Assembly (NCBI RefSeq): GCF_000711735.1
Contig: NZ_JONL01000008.1
Span: forward strand, 181,556 to 245,555
DNA length: 64,000 nucleotides
Origin: Maridesulfovibrio frigidus DSM 17176
Lineage (GTDB): Bacteria > Desulfobacterota > Desulfovibrionia > Desulfovibrionales > Desulfovibrionaceae
Reading direction: 5' to 3'
The notes beneath the pieces were generated by a model. The model had not been told where the DNA came from and ran no database searches. It saw only the letters and a program-made list of their open reading frames with translations. Made by a program: the position numbers and the translations under genes. This document shows, piece after piece, positions 8,718 to 16,997 of the stretch (positions are counted from its first letter, which is position 1; every line of letters begins with the position of its first letter).

Positions 8718-9494
8718 ATGTCTTTACGCTCTCTTACTATATTTCTGATATTTATGGTTATACTCAGCTCAGCAGCTTCTGCTTTGTACTATATGGGAAC
8801 CTTTGATTCTTATATTGCTGAATTTAGTTCTACCACAAACGAAACCTCAAGTTCCGTGGTTCGAAAGCCAGTGAGTAATATTGTTCTACCTCTATCTTCT
8901 TCAGAAGAGGACGTTGTGATTGCTGAAGGGTCTAATTCTACTAGTACAGAGGTTTCTTCCGGCGTAGATGCTGTAAATGATAATGCTGGTAATGTTCCTG
9001 TTGTTGCCAAGATTGCTGAAGAAGATATCCAGGTTGAAGATGTTGCTGCCGTGAGTCCTGCTGTTTCCGGTGCAGGAAGTTCACAGGTCGTGAAAGTCTC
9101 AGAAGTAAAAAAAGTTGCGGCGATAGCTGTTACTGAAAGCCCTGAAAAGGTAGTTAAAGCCAAAAGTGTAATCGGGAAGGTTCGCGCTCTTAGCGTTAAA
9201 TGCACTGACGAATACGTTACTTTAAAGCTATCTCTTTCTAAGCAAGCGGACAGGGTTACTTGGTTTAATGTCAGCAGTCCCAGAAAGTTGGTTATAGATG
9301 TCCGCGGGCAGTGGGAAAATTTTGCGAAATCAATTTATCGTCTGGATAATTGCTCCGTTGAAAAAATAGTTCTCGGTGAACAGGCTGATAGATTGAGACT
9401 GGTTTTGTACATCAATAAGAGTGGCGTCGCGGCCCGAATTGCCCCTGAAATTAAAAAAACTGCTGACGGTGTAGAGCTTAAAATAAAGCTTTAG
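8718..9494 (+). CDS. Membrane-anchored AMIN-domain protein
   Basis: A 258-residue protein. The N-terminal hydrophobic segment (about 6-28) acts as a signal anchor. A low-complexity Val/Ala/Ser/Glu linker spans about 30-155, and a C-terminal AMIN-like domain starts near VRALSVKC and includes PRKLVIDVRG and a DRLRLVLYI strand. AMIN domains are known in periplasmic amidases and secretins, where they bind peptidoglycan or localise proteins; no catalytic domain is fused here. ATG 8718 is favoured by AAAAGGA at 8706-8712; an upstream TTG at 8697 has no good site. A role in envelope organisation is inference. Confidence 0.78.
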   Translation: MSLRSLTIFLIFMVILSSAASALYYMGTFDSYIAEFSSTTNETSSSVVRKPVSNIVLPLSSSEEDVVIAEGSNSTSTEVSSGVDAVNDNAGNVPVVAKIAEEDIQVEDVAAVSPAVSGAGSSQVVKVSEVKKVAAIAVTESPEKVVKAKSVIGKVRALSVKCTDEYVTLKLSLSKQADRVTWFNVSSPRKLVIDVRGQWENFAKSIYRLDNCSVEKIVLGEQADRLRLVLYINKSGVAARIAPEIKKTADGVELKIKL

Positions 9495-9683
9495 CTTAAG
9501 AGCTTTGAGGCTTGCTTAGCACTTAGCAGGCCCTAGGCATTCTTCCTTTGTTATTCATTCTTATTTCTTCTGCTTTTCTTCTTTCTTTTCTCTCCATAGC
9601 TTCTCCATAATATCTGCGTAACTGAAATGTAACAAATGAGTCATTGGGCTGTAACTCATGACGGATAGTTACTTCTTATCGCG

Positions 9684-9703
9684 CTGTCACATAAGATTCA
9701 CAT
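9684..9703 (+). promoter_or_regulatory. Possible Pho box upstream of pstB
   Basis: Two TCAC-type half-sites spaced 11 bases apart (CTGTCAC, then GATTCAC) resemble the direct repeats bound by PhoB. A weak -10 candidate TACAGT lies at 9712-9717, about ten bases downstream, the arrangement usual for Pho promoters. Placement upstream of pstB-phoU fits phosphate control. This is a match by eye only. The rest of the 300-base gap (9495-9794) holds nothing else clear. Confidence 0.5.
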
Positions 9704-9794
9704 TTGGCCAGTACAGTGAAACCTTTTCATGATGTTCTTGATTGGGTTTCAAAAAAACGCGCGAGATTATGTAAATCCTTATGGAGAGTGTCCA

Positions 9795-10556
9795 ATGGGG
9801 CAAGCTGTTAAAATCGCTTCCAGAAATCTTGATTTTTACTATGGAGACTTCAAAGCTCTTGAAGGGATCTCCATGGATTTTGCGGAGAATAGAGTTACCG
9901 CGCTTATCGGGCCTTCCGGCTGTGGTAAAAGTACTTTCTTACGCTGTCTAAATAGAATGAATGATCTTATTCCCGGCACTAAAGTCGAGGGTGATCTTAC
10001 CCTTGATAATGAAGATATATATGCTCAGGGGCTTGATGTTGTTACTTTGCGACGTCGTGTGGGAATGGTTTTTCAGAAACCAAATCCTTTCCCGAAATCC
10101 ATATTCGAAAATGTTGCTTATGGACTTCGCGTCAACGGCATTAAGGATAAAGAGTATCTGGCTGTAAAGGTGGAAGAGAGTTTAAAGGGCAGTGCGCTCT
10201 GGGATGAGGTCAAGGATAGGCTTCATGCTTCAGCACTTGGTCTTTCCGGCGGTCAGCAGCAGAGGCTTTGTATTGCAAGGGCTTTGGCTGTCGAACCTGA
10301 AATTTTGCTGATGGATGAACCTGCTTCGGCTCTGGATCCTATTGCGACTCAAAAGATTGAAGATTTGATTCATGAATTGAAGAAGAAGTTTACGATAATT
10401 ATTGTTACCCACAGCATGCAGCAGGCTGCGAGGGTTTCAGATCGAACGGCTTTCTTTTATATGGGCCGCCTTATTGAAACCGGCAACACTGAGACAATGT
10501 TCACCAAGCCCAAGAACAAGCAGACTGAGGATTATATCACCGGACGTTTCGGTTAA
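9795..10556 (+). CDS. pstB: Phosphate ABC transporter ATP-binding protein PstB
   Basis: A 253-residue ATPase of the high-affinity phosphate importer. The Walker A motif is GPSGCGKST (39-47), the PstB-typical [18 protein letters not shown] follows, then the signature LSGGQQQR and the Walker [14 protein letters not shown]. The chosen ATG 9795 has GGAG eight bases upstream; the longer frame from 9729 lacks a binding site and adds residues not seen in PstB. The permease and binding-protein genes pstSCA are absent from this window, so pstB-phoU is separate from, or distal to, the rest of the system. phoU follows after 113 bases. Confidence 0.97.
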   Translation: MGQAVKIASRNLDFYYGDFKALEGISMDFAENRVTALIGPSGCGKSTFLRCLNRMNDLIPGTKVEGDLTLDNEDIYAQGLDVVTLRRRVGMVFQKPNPFPKSIFENVAYGLRVNGIKDKEYLAVKVEESLKGSALWDEVKDRLHASALGLSGGQQQRLCIARALAVEPEILLMDEPASALDPIATQKIEDLIHELKKKFTIIIVTHSMQQAARVSDRTAFFYMGRLIETGNTETMFTKPKNKQTEDYITGRFG

Positions 10557-10669
10557 ATAGATAAGATTATTTGCCGGATCCCGTAAGTGTGGCGGAGATC
10601 TAAAGGTCACATATCGTCGGGCAAATTATGTCCGTTTTTGAACTTAAAGTCAGTGTGAGGAGATATAGT

Positions 10670-11350
10670 ATGGAGCAGCGTGGACATTTCACCAAAAAGA
10701 TGGACGATTTGAAAGTTCAGATTCTACGCATGTCGAGCATGGCTGAGGCCGCACTTCATAATGCGGTAAAAGCTCTTCTTGAGAATAATGTGGAACTGGC
10801 AGAAGAAGTCATAATGAATGATATAAAAATTAACGAGCTCGAATGTGAGCTTGATAAATTTAATATCGGTCTATTGGCTTTGGATCAGCCTATGGCAAGA
10901 GACTTACGGTTCATTGTTGGAGCCATGCGTATAAGCAGTAATCTTGAAAGAATCGGAGATGAAGCTGTTAATTTAGCTCAGCGCGCCGTATTTTTGAGTA
11001 CAAGACCTGCTTTACCTTATAATAAAAAGCTTGAGCAGATGACTGAGATTGCGAACGAAATGGTGGCTCAAGCCGTAAAGTCTTTCGCGGATGAAGACCC
11101 TGTTCTTGCTGGAAAAGTTTGCGGCATGGATAATAGTGCCGATAGTTTGAATGTGAGAATTTTAAAGGGATTGATTGAAGATATGGTTCATGAAACGCGG
11201 CTTGTAGAAAGGGGCGTTCATTTAATTATGGCTTCTAATCATCTTGAGAGAGTGGCTGACCAAGCGACTAATATCGCGGAATCAGTGATTTTTATTACTC
11301 AGGGCATAAATGTTAAGCATGACTGCTTGGATAACTATTCTCTGGTGTAA
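10670..11350 (+). CDS. phoU: Phosphate signalling regulator PhoU
   Basis: A 226-residue all-helical protein with two PhoU repeats. Each ends in the metal-binding motif: ISSNLERIGDEAVN in the first and ASNHLERVADQATN in the second. PhoU links the state of the Pst transporter to the PhoR kinase and represses the Pho regulon when phosphate is plentiful. ATG 10670 is favoured by TGAGGAG at 10656-10662; the upstream ATG at 10628 has no site and adds 14 residues not typical of the family. It is likely cotranscribed with pstB and is followed by a strong terminator. Confidence 0.96.
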   Translation: MEQRGHFTKKMDDLKVQILRMSSMAEAALHNAVKALLENNVELAEEVIMNDIKINELECELDKFNIGLLALDQPMARDLRFIVGAMRISSNLERIGDEAVNLAQRAVFLSTRPALPYNKKLEQMTEIANEMVAQAVKSFADEDPVLAGKVCGMDNSADSLNVRILKGLIEDMVHETRLVERGVHLIMASNHLERVADQATNIAESVIFITQGINVKHDCLDNYSLV

Positions 11351-11372
11351 AGTGTATTTAGCTTGATGAGTA

Positions 11373-11403
11373 AAAAAGGCCGGAATTATTCCGGCCTTTT
11401 TTT
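11373..11403 (+). terminator. Rho-independent terminator of pstB-phoU
   Basis: A perfect stem around GGCCGGAA / TTCCGGCC with a three-base loop, A-rich before and followed by a run of eight or more T. Confidence 0.93.
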
Positions 11404-11404
11404 T

Positions 11405-11622
11405 GTTCTGGTAAGTATGGAAAAACTTCTTATCTTCATTTTCCATCTGGTGGGCATTGATGTAGCCATTGAGCTTCTGCTGCACGTGGCCCAGATCCTC
11501 ATCAAATCCGGATGAGTTCTGTCCTGAAATGTCTTGGACATAAGCTCCGTTTCGGTATAGCCGAGTATTTTGTACACAGATGAGTTTACTTTAAGCCAAC
11601 TGCAGAACCTATTTCCATATTA
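11405..11622 (-). pseudogene. Decayed PAS-domain fragment
   Basis: Reading the minus strand from about 11622, one frame gives FCSWLKVN, then VYKILGYTETELMSK and TFQDRTHPD, which is a classic PAS domain block. After that the match moves to another frame that continues DEDLGHVQQKLNGYIN and HQMENEDKKFFH, again PAS-like. A frameshift near 11510 therefore separates the two halves. There is no start, no kinase or other output domain, and the fragment runs into the phoU terminator. I read it as the relic of a PAS sensor gene. A programmed frameshift is unlikely, given the missing ends. Confidence 0.72.
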
Positions 11623-12071
11623 CCTCTTCAATCGTTTAAAATCTAACTCATTATTTCATAGTGTAGATCTCTTAATTGTAGATTTTTTCTAATATTATCG
11701 CACTTGTCAAATTGAATTGAAAAAAGGTTTGATTAATATATACTGATAAAGAAGCTGGTTAAAAATATTGCAGGTAACATTTGAAATATAATTTATGGCA
11801 AGGTTGCTTTGTAGAAGAGTTTTTGGGCTCAACTATTCCTATTTTGAATTTGAACAAACCCTAAATTTGGTTTACATATATTAAATTTTAAGATAGAAGC
11901 AGTTCTCTTAATCTCAAGAGGAAAAGTCTGTAATAGTTGCCAGCAGCGAACAAAACGTTGTTGATAATTGGACTCGAAACTTGAGGTTCACTTTCAGGGC
12001 ATAGGGATGAAGTATGACTTCATTGTCAATGGTTAATTTGTGTATCGGCTGCCTCGGAACGCATGCTCAAA
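11623..12071. other. AT-rich gap with no recognisable gene
   Basis: About 450 bases rich in A and T with stops in all frames. It may hold further decayed remains of the PAS gene to its left, but I could not recognise any. The right edge leads into the rpsA promoter. Confidence 0.5.
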
Positions 12072-12100
12072 TTGATTTCAATGTACTTCCCCATTATAAA
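12072..12100 (+). promoter_or_regulatory. Sigma-70 type promoter for rpsA
   Basis: A -35 box TTGATT (12072-12077) and a -10 box TATAAA (12095-12100) are separated by 17 bases, 45 bases before the rpsA start. Assigned by eye. Confidence 0.6.
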
Positions 12101-12144
12101 ATATGCCAAAAATTGTCCGGGGACATTGTTGTTGGAGGTAACTT

Positions 12145-13893
12145 ATGGAAAATAATGAAATGAACTCTGAAATGGAAATGGATATGGACTTCGAGGCTGC
12201 CCTTGAAGATTATCTAAATGCCGATTTCGGAAACTTGGACGAAGGTAGTATTGTACTAGGTGAAGTTGTTAAGGTTGATAAGGACTTCGTTCTTATTGAT
12301 GTTAACTTCAAATCTGAAGGACAGATTGCTGCTTCCGAATTTTTGGATGTAGATGGCGAAATGACCGTAAAGGTCGGTGACAAAGTTGACGTTTATGTTT
12401 CAAACAAAAACGAAAACGAAGGCACTATCCATCTTTCCCGTGACAAAGCCAAACGTATGCAGCTCTTCGACAAACTCGAAGAAATGCAGGAAAGCGAAGG
12501 CATTGTTGAAGGTAGAATCGTACGCCGTATTAAAGGTGGTTACACAGTCGATCTCGACGGTGTTGAAGCATTCCTACCTGGCTCACACGTTGATCTCCGC
12601 CCCGTTCCAGATATGGACGCACTGGTAGATCAGACATACGAATTTAAGATCCTTAAGATCAACCGCCGTCGTAGCAACGTAATCGTTTCAAGACGTGTTC
12701 TTCTCGAAGAACAGCGTAATGAAATGCGTTCCAAGTTGCTCGAAACTCTTGAAGAAGAGCAGACTATTATCGGTAAGGTTAAGAACATCACTGAATACGG
12801 TGTGTTTATCGATCTCGGCGGTCTTGACGGACTTCTCCATATTACCGACATGTCTTGGAAGCGTATTAAGCATCCTAAAGAAATGGTCGCACTTGGTGAT
12901 GAACTTGAGCTTAAAGTACTGAATTTTGACCAGGAAGGACAGAAAGTCTCTCTCGGACTCAAACAGCTCGTTCCTGATCCATGGGAAGACATCTCCGGCA
13001 AGTACCCTGAAGGTTCCAAGTTCTCTGGCAAGGTTACTAACCTAGCTGATTACGGTGCTTTCGTTGAGCTTGAAGCTGGAGTTGAAGGACTTGTTCATAT
13101 CTCTGAAATGTCCTGGACCCGCAAACTCCGTCATCCTTCACAGATGGTTCGTGTTGGTGACGAAGTTGACGTTATTGTTTTGGGTGTTGATCCTGACAAG
13201 AAACGCATCTCTCTTGGTATGAAGCAAGTTAAGCCTAATCCTTGGGATGTTGTTGCAGAGAAGTTCCCTGAAGGAACAGTTCTCGAAGGTCAGATCAAGA
13301 ATATCACTGAATTTGGTGTATTCATCGGTATCGAAGACGGTATTGACGGACTCATTCACGTTTCTGATATCTCCTGGACAAGAAAAGTACGTCACCCTTC
13401 AGAAGTTTACAGTGTTGGCGATGCCGTTCAGGCGAAAGTCCTCACTGTTGATAAAGAAAACGAAAAGTTCACCCTCGGCGTAAAGCAGCTCTCCGATGAC
13501 CCATGGTCTCAGGTACCTTCTAAGTACCCAGTCGGCTGTACCCTTGAAGGACTTATCACCAATATCACTGACTTCGGTCTCTTTGTTGAGGTTGAAGAAG
13601 GTATTGAAGGTTTGGTTCACGTTTCTGAAATCTCTCATAAGAAGATCAAGAATCCTTCTGAGATGTTTAAAGAAGGCGTTACCATTCAGGCTAAAGTTAT
13701 CCACGTTAGCGCTGATGAACGCAGACTAGGTCTGTCCATCAAACAGCTGAAAGAAGATGGCGAAAAGCATAAGCCAAAAGAATTCCGTTCTGGTCCTGCT
13801 GATTCCGGCAACACTTTGGGTGAACTCCTCAGGCAGAAGCTTGTAGATGCAACCGAAGCGAAAGCTGCTGAGTCTGAGGATGACGAATCCTAG
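12145..13893 (+). CDS. rpsA: 30S ribosomal protein S1
   Basis: A 582-residue protein with an acidic N-terminus and six S1 (OB-fold) repeats, beginning near residues 35, 120, 205, 290, 375 and 460. The later repeats show the family hallmarks YGVFIDLGGLDGLLH, ADYGAFVELEAGVEGLVH and TEFGVFIGIEDGIDGLIH. S1 binds mRNA leaders and docks them on the 30S subunit for initiation. The start has an excellent TTGGAGG site. The 3' end overlaps the probable start of sppA. Six repeats and this length are normal for proteobacterial S1. Confidence 0.98.
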   Translation: MENNEMNSEMEMDMDFEAALEDYLNADFGNLDEGSIVLGEVVKVDKDFVLIDVNFKSEGQIAASEFLDVDGEMTVKVGDKVDVYVSNKNENEGTIHLSRDKAKRMQLFDKLEEMQESEGIVEGRIVRRIKGGYTVDLDGVEAFLPGSHVDLRPVPDMDALVDQTYEFKILKINRRRSNVIVSRRVLLEEQRNEMRSKLLETLEEEQTIIGKVKNITEYGVFIDLGGLDGLLHITDMSWKRIKHPKEMVALGDELELKVLNFDQEGQKVSLGLKQLVPDPWEDISGKYPEGSKFSGKVTNLADYGAFVELEAGVEGLVHISEMSWTRKLRHPSQMVRVGDEVDVIVLGVDPDKKRISLGMKQVKPNPWDVVAEKFPEGTVLEGQIKNITEFGVFIGIEDGIDGLIHVSDISWTRKVRHPSEVYSVGDAVQAKVLTVDKENEKFTLGVKQLSDDPWSQVPSKYPVGCTLEGLITNITDFGLFVEVEEGIEGLVHVSEISHKKIKNPSEMFKEGVTIQAKVIHVSADERRLGLSIKQLKEDGEKHKPKEFRSGPADSGNTLGELLRQKLVDATEAKAAESEDDES

Positions 13894-14764
13894 GCATAGT
13901 TTCTCTGTAAGGCATCCGTTTTTATTCGGGTTCAGCCTGCTTTTAATGGCTGTGGTCCTCCTATGGGGGATCACAGCCTTTTTTAATGGAAAAGCAGACC
14001 GCATGCTGGGATCCGATATGATCGGTGTAGTTAATATACAGGGAACTATTACAGACTCTTTGCCCACGGTGAAGTTTTTACGAGAATTGCGTAGAGATAA
14101 ATCAGTTAAGGGCGTTCTTTTAAGGATTAACTCTCCTGGCGGCACCATTGCACCGTCACAAGAACTATACCTTGCGGTAAAGCGGTTTGCGGAAGTTAAG
14201 CCTATCGTTGCCTCGTTTGGAACTGTTGCGGCTTCAGGAGGCTATTACGCTGCGGCTCCGGCTACTCAGATTATTGCCAACTCTGGATCAATCACCGGCA
14301 GTATCGGGGTTAAAGCTGAGTACGCAAGTTTTAAACAGCTCATGGATAAAATTGGCATTAAACCGATCATTATTACGAGCGGAAATCTGAAGGGCGCAGG
14401 ATCACCGTATTCTGAGCTGACAGAAGAGCAGCGCAAGTATCTTCAGCACTTAATTATGGACATGCATAACATGTTTGTAGATGACGTTGCCGCGGCCCGT
14501 AAACTTGACCATAAAGATGTCGAAAAAATTGCTGACGGTAGGGCTATGTCCGGCCGTGAGGCAAAAGAGCTTGGTCTTGTAGATAGACTCGGTGGATTTG
14601 AAGACAGCGTGACTGTTTTGAAGGCTCTATGTAATATTGAAGGCGATGTACCATTCATAGAGGGCCCTGAAAAAGATGAGCCGTTGCTCAAAGAAATACT
14701 TGGTTCTCTGGGAATTATTCCTTCCGGTTCATTTGGTGGGGATGGTTTTATTCTATCTTATTGA
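13880..14764 (+). CDS. sppA: Signal peptide peptidase SppA, 36K type
   Basis: A 294-residue S49-family serine protease with one N-terminal membrane span (about 12-33). It degrades cleaved signal peptides in the membrane. The catalytic dyad is Ser119 in AASGGYY and Lys171 in GNLKGAG; the spacing of 52 residues equals that of the Bacillus enzyme. SPGG near residue 90 is the oxyanion region. I chose ATG 13880, which overlaps the last codons of rpsA; a longer frame begins at 13847. The overlap suggests translational coupling to ribosomal protein S1. The exact start is uncertain. Confidence 0.93.
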   Translation: MTNPRHSFSVRHPFLFGFSLLLMAVVLLWGITAFFNGKADRMLGSDMIGVVNIQGTITDSLPTVKFLRELRRDKSVKGVLLRINSPGGTIAPSQELYLAVKRFAEVKPIVASFGTVAASGGYYAAAPATQIIANSGSITGSIGVKAEYASFKQLMDKIGIKPIIITSGNLKGAGSPYSELTEEQRKYLQHLIMDMHNMFVDDVAAARKLDHKDVEKIADGRAMSGREAKELGLVDRLGGFEDSVTVLKALCNIEGDVPFIEGPEKDEPLLKEILGSLGIIPSGSFGGDGFILSY

Positions 14765-15014
14765 TCTATGCAGATTTCACTCGTCCGATTCTGTTTAAAT
14801 ATTTGTACACAGGTAATAGGTTTAATTTATTTTTACCTCTAAAATCAAGAAAGTAGCACTTGTGCATCCCGCTCGTTTCGTGCGAACCTAGCCTTAATGG
14901 TATAGAATCTATTGTGGCCTATACGGTGGACAGTGCTCGCTTAGCTTGCAGAGAGCTGATAATTAATGATGCTGATAGTAAATGTGAGTGTTTAGATAAG
15001 AAAGAGAGGGTTTT

Positions 15015-16343
15015 GTGGAAACTCGTTACGATAAGATTGTTCGTGAATATTTTGAAGCACGTTCAGGTTATATAGTTCTTTTAAGCGATGAACCCGGTTT
15101 TTATAAGCTCCTTCGAGGGACTTTATACAAAATTCTGGCAATTCGGCGAGACTGCTTGTCGGCTTTTCAGGAGCAGGCTCCTGCTATGCGGGAGATTAAA
15201 GAAAAAGTGGATGAAGGCGGTTCTGTGATAGTCTTTGTGGAAAGGTTGCTAAAAGGTAAACCTTCTGCTGATTTTGTCCTGAATATCAGAAGACTTTTTC
15301 CTGATGTAAAAATGGTCGTTTTAACTGGTGAGATAAGTAAAGAAGAGCTCATTCTTTTACATGAGATTGGCGCAAGTAATATTATTACCAAGCCTGTTTC
15401 AGTCGACAGCTTAGTTCAGAAGCTGGCTTTTACTATCAAACCGCAGGGCAAGCTGAATCAGCTTGTGCAGGTTGGTAAGGAGTTACTCCGCAAGGGAGAC
15501 CTTGAAAAAGTGATGCTTGTTGGTGACAAAATCTTGGAAATGAAGCCAGGAAGTCCTGCTGCTTTGATGTTGATCGGCGACGCCCTCAGCGGACTTGGGC
15601 GCAGAGATGAAGCCCTTAAGTCCTTTATGCAGGCGCATGAGCAGTCTACTGTTTTCATGGAGCCTATCAAGAAGCTAGCTGCGTTTTATAAAGAGAATGA
15701 CGACGAGCAGTATCTGGTTTACCTAAAGAAGCTTGATCGAATCAGCCCTTTAAATACTGAGCGCAAATGTGAGATAGGGCGCGTCCATCTTGATCGCGAG
15801 GAACTCGAAGACGCAGAAGTTTTCTTTGATCAGGCATGCAAGTGTGCTGTTAAAGAAGCTCATAGCTATCTTTCTCAAGTTATGAGTGGGATCGCGGAAT
15901 CGTTATTTGATGTATCTCCTTCGATGGCTGAAAAGTATTATACCAAACTTCTATCGGTTAAATCAGCTAGTCTTAGTTCGGAAGATCTTGAGACCTATAA
16001 CCGTCTTGGGATTGCTATGCGCAAGCAGGGGAAGTGGGAAAATGCAGTCTCTAATTACCAGGAAGCCCTTCGAGTGGCTCCCAAAGAAGCTGGCTTATAT
16101 TATAATATAGGATTGGCTTATACTGATGGTAAAGAGTATGCTAAGTGTGCTCAGTCATTCAAAAGAGCCATTAATATTGATGGAGATATTCATAAAGCCT
16201 CTCCTGCTGTGGCCCGGAACATTGCAGCAATATTTCTTAAAGTAGGCTTGAGTGATGATGCACGTACTATCATCGGTGAAGCTTTAACTGTTTTTGCTGA
16301 TGATGTTCAGCTTAAAAAGTTGCTTAAGAAAGCAGGTACTTAA
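15015..16343 (+). CDS. Degenerate receiver domain plus TPR protein
   Basis: A 442-residue protein with a GTG start behind GAGAGGG. Residues about 15-140 resemble a response-regulator receiver, keeping VVLTGE and the late NIITKPVS, but the phospho-acceptor aspartate expected near SVIVFVERLL is missing. Residues about 150-440 form tetratricopeptide repeats, clearest in AGLYYNIGLAYTDGKEYAKC and the preceding YNRLGIAMRKQGKWENAVSN unit. The protein is probably a cytoplasmic scaffold that cannot be phosphorylated in the usual way. Its partners are unknown. A separate promoter is likely, since 250 bases separate it from sppA. Confidence 0.8.
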   Translation: METRYDKIVREYFEARSGYIVLLSDEPGFYKLLRGTLYKILAIRRDCLSAFQEQAPAMREIKEKVDEGGSVIVFVERLLKGKPSADFVLNIRRLFPDVKMVVLTGEISKEELILLHEIGASNIITKPVSVDSLVQKLAFTIKPQGKLNQLVQVGKELLRKGDLEKVMLVGDKILEMKPGSPAALMLIGDALSGLGRRDEALKSFMQAHEQSTVFMEPIKKLAAFYKENDDEQYLVYLKKLDRISPLNTERKCEIGRVHLDREELEDAEVFFDQACKCAVKEAHSYLSQVMSGIAESLFDVSPSMAEKYYTKLLSVKSASLSSEDLETYNRLGIAMRKQGKWENAVSNYQEALRVAPKEAGLYYNIGLAYTDGKEYAKCAQSFKRAINIDGDIHKASPAVARNIAAIFLKVGLSDDARTIIGEALTVFADDVQLKKLLKKAGT

Positions 16344-16411
16344 AAAAAAGTAACTTTGTGTTTGAGCTTCGTTAGTTTTTATACGATTTTTAAAAGTCAG
16401 GATTTTTATAG

Positions 16412-16657
16412 ATGTATTCGATTTCAGTACTTGTCTTAGGATTTATAATCTTCATGATTATTTATGGACGCTTTATGAATGTGAGCGGACATATATCCAG
16501 ACGCAGAATGCAGCTTGATAACTTTCGTGATCAGGTTGAATTCCGTGTTAAGAGGCTTGTGATTGGAACAAGGCAGATTCAAGAAGATATTGCTCTTGAA
16601 CGTGAACATCTTGAAGAACTTAAGGAAGAGCTTACCGATATGAGGGATGAGATATGA
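16412..16657 (+). CDS. Small membrane coiled-coil protein A
   Basis: An 81-residue protein. One membrane span occupies residues 4-20. A basic turn (SRRRMQ) follows, then a long charged helix rich in Glu, Leu and Arg, with clear heptad character from about residue 35 to the end. I do not recognise the family. The stop overlaps the start of the next gene as ATGA, so the two small proteins are probably made in equal amounts and may associate through their coiled coils. The receiver-TPR gene lies 68 bases upstream on the same strand. Confidence 0.72.
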   Translation: MYSISVLVLGFIIFMIIYGRFMNVSGHISRRRMQLDNFRDQVEFRVKRLVIGTRQIQEDIALEREHLEELKEELTDMRDEI

Positions 16658-16902
16658 TCTTATTTCTTGTTCTTTCCGGCGGAATTATGATTCTTGCGCT
16701 GATTATCAACAACATGATCACTTCTTGGCATACAGATCAGCTTAAGGCCTTTCAGATTGAAGAAGTCGGACTTAGAAATAGACTCGATTCAGCTATCGAC
16801 AAGCAGAGAAATTTATTGATCGAGCTTAGGAATATAAAGGCTGAAATCGTTAATTGTAAGAATATGATTGAAAGCCAGTACATGGATGATGGCTTCGATT
16901 AG
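16654..16902 (+). CDS. Small membrane coiled-coil protein B
   Basis: An 82-residue protein with the same plan as its upstream neighbour: an N-terminal membrane span (about 2-23) and a predicted helical coiled coil (about 35-75). Its sequence is otherwise different. It starts by a four-base ATGA overlap and ends just before a strong terminator. The function is unknown; a two-part inner-membrane complex with protein A is an inference from coupling and shared topology. Confidence 0.72.
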   Translation: MILFLVLSGGIMILALIINNMITSWHTDQLKAFQIEEVGLRNRLDSAIDKQRNLLIELRNIKAEIVNCKNMIESQYMDDGFD

Positions 16903-16925
16903 ATGTTATGTGATTGGTAATTTTT

Positions 16926-16962
16926 TAGCCCCCTTAGATTTATAATCTAAGGGGGCTTTTCT
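16926..16962. terminator. Bidirectional rho-independent terminator
   Basis: A perfect stem of AGCCCCCTTAGAT with its complement around a short AT loop, followed by TTTTCTTT. It ends the small-protein operon (+) and probably the RTX gene (-). Confidence 0.88.
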
Positions 16963-16997
16963 TTAGTTTGTATGCGACTGGGGTACTATAATTGCTT

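Noticed and set aside
13726..14148. A 140-residue minus-strand frame over the rpsA-sppA junction
   Set aside because: It is antisense to two clear genes and has no recognisable domain.
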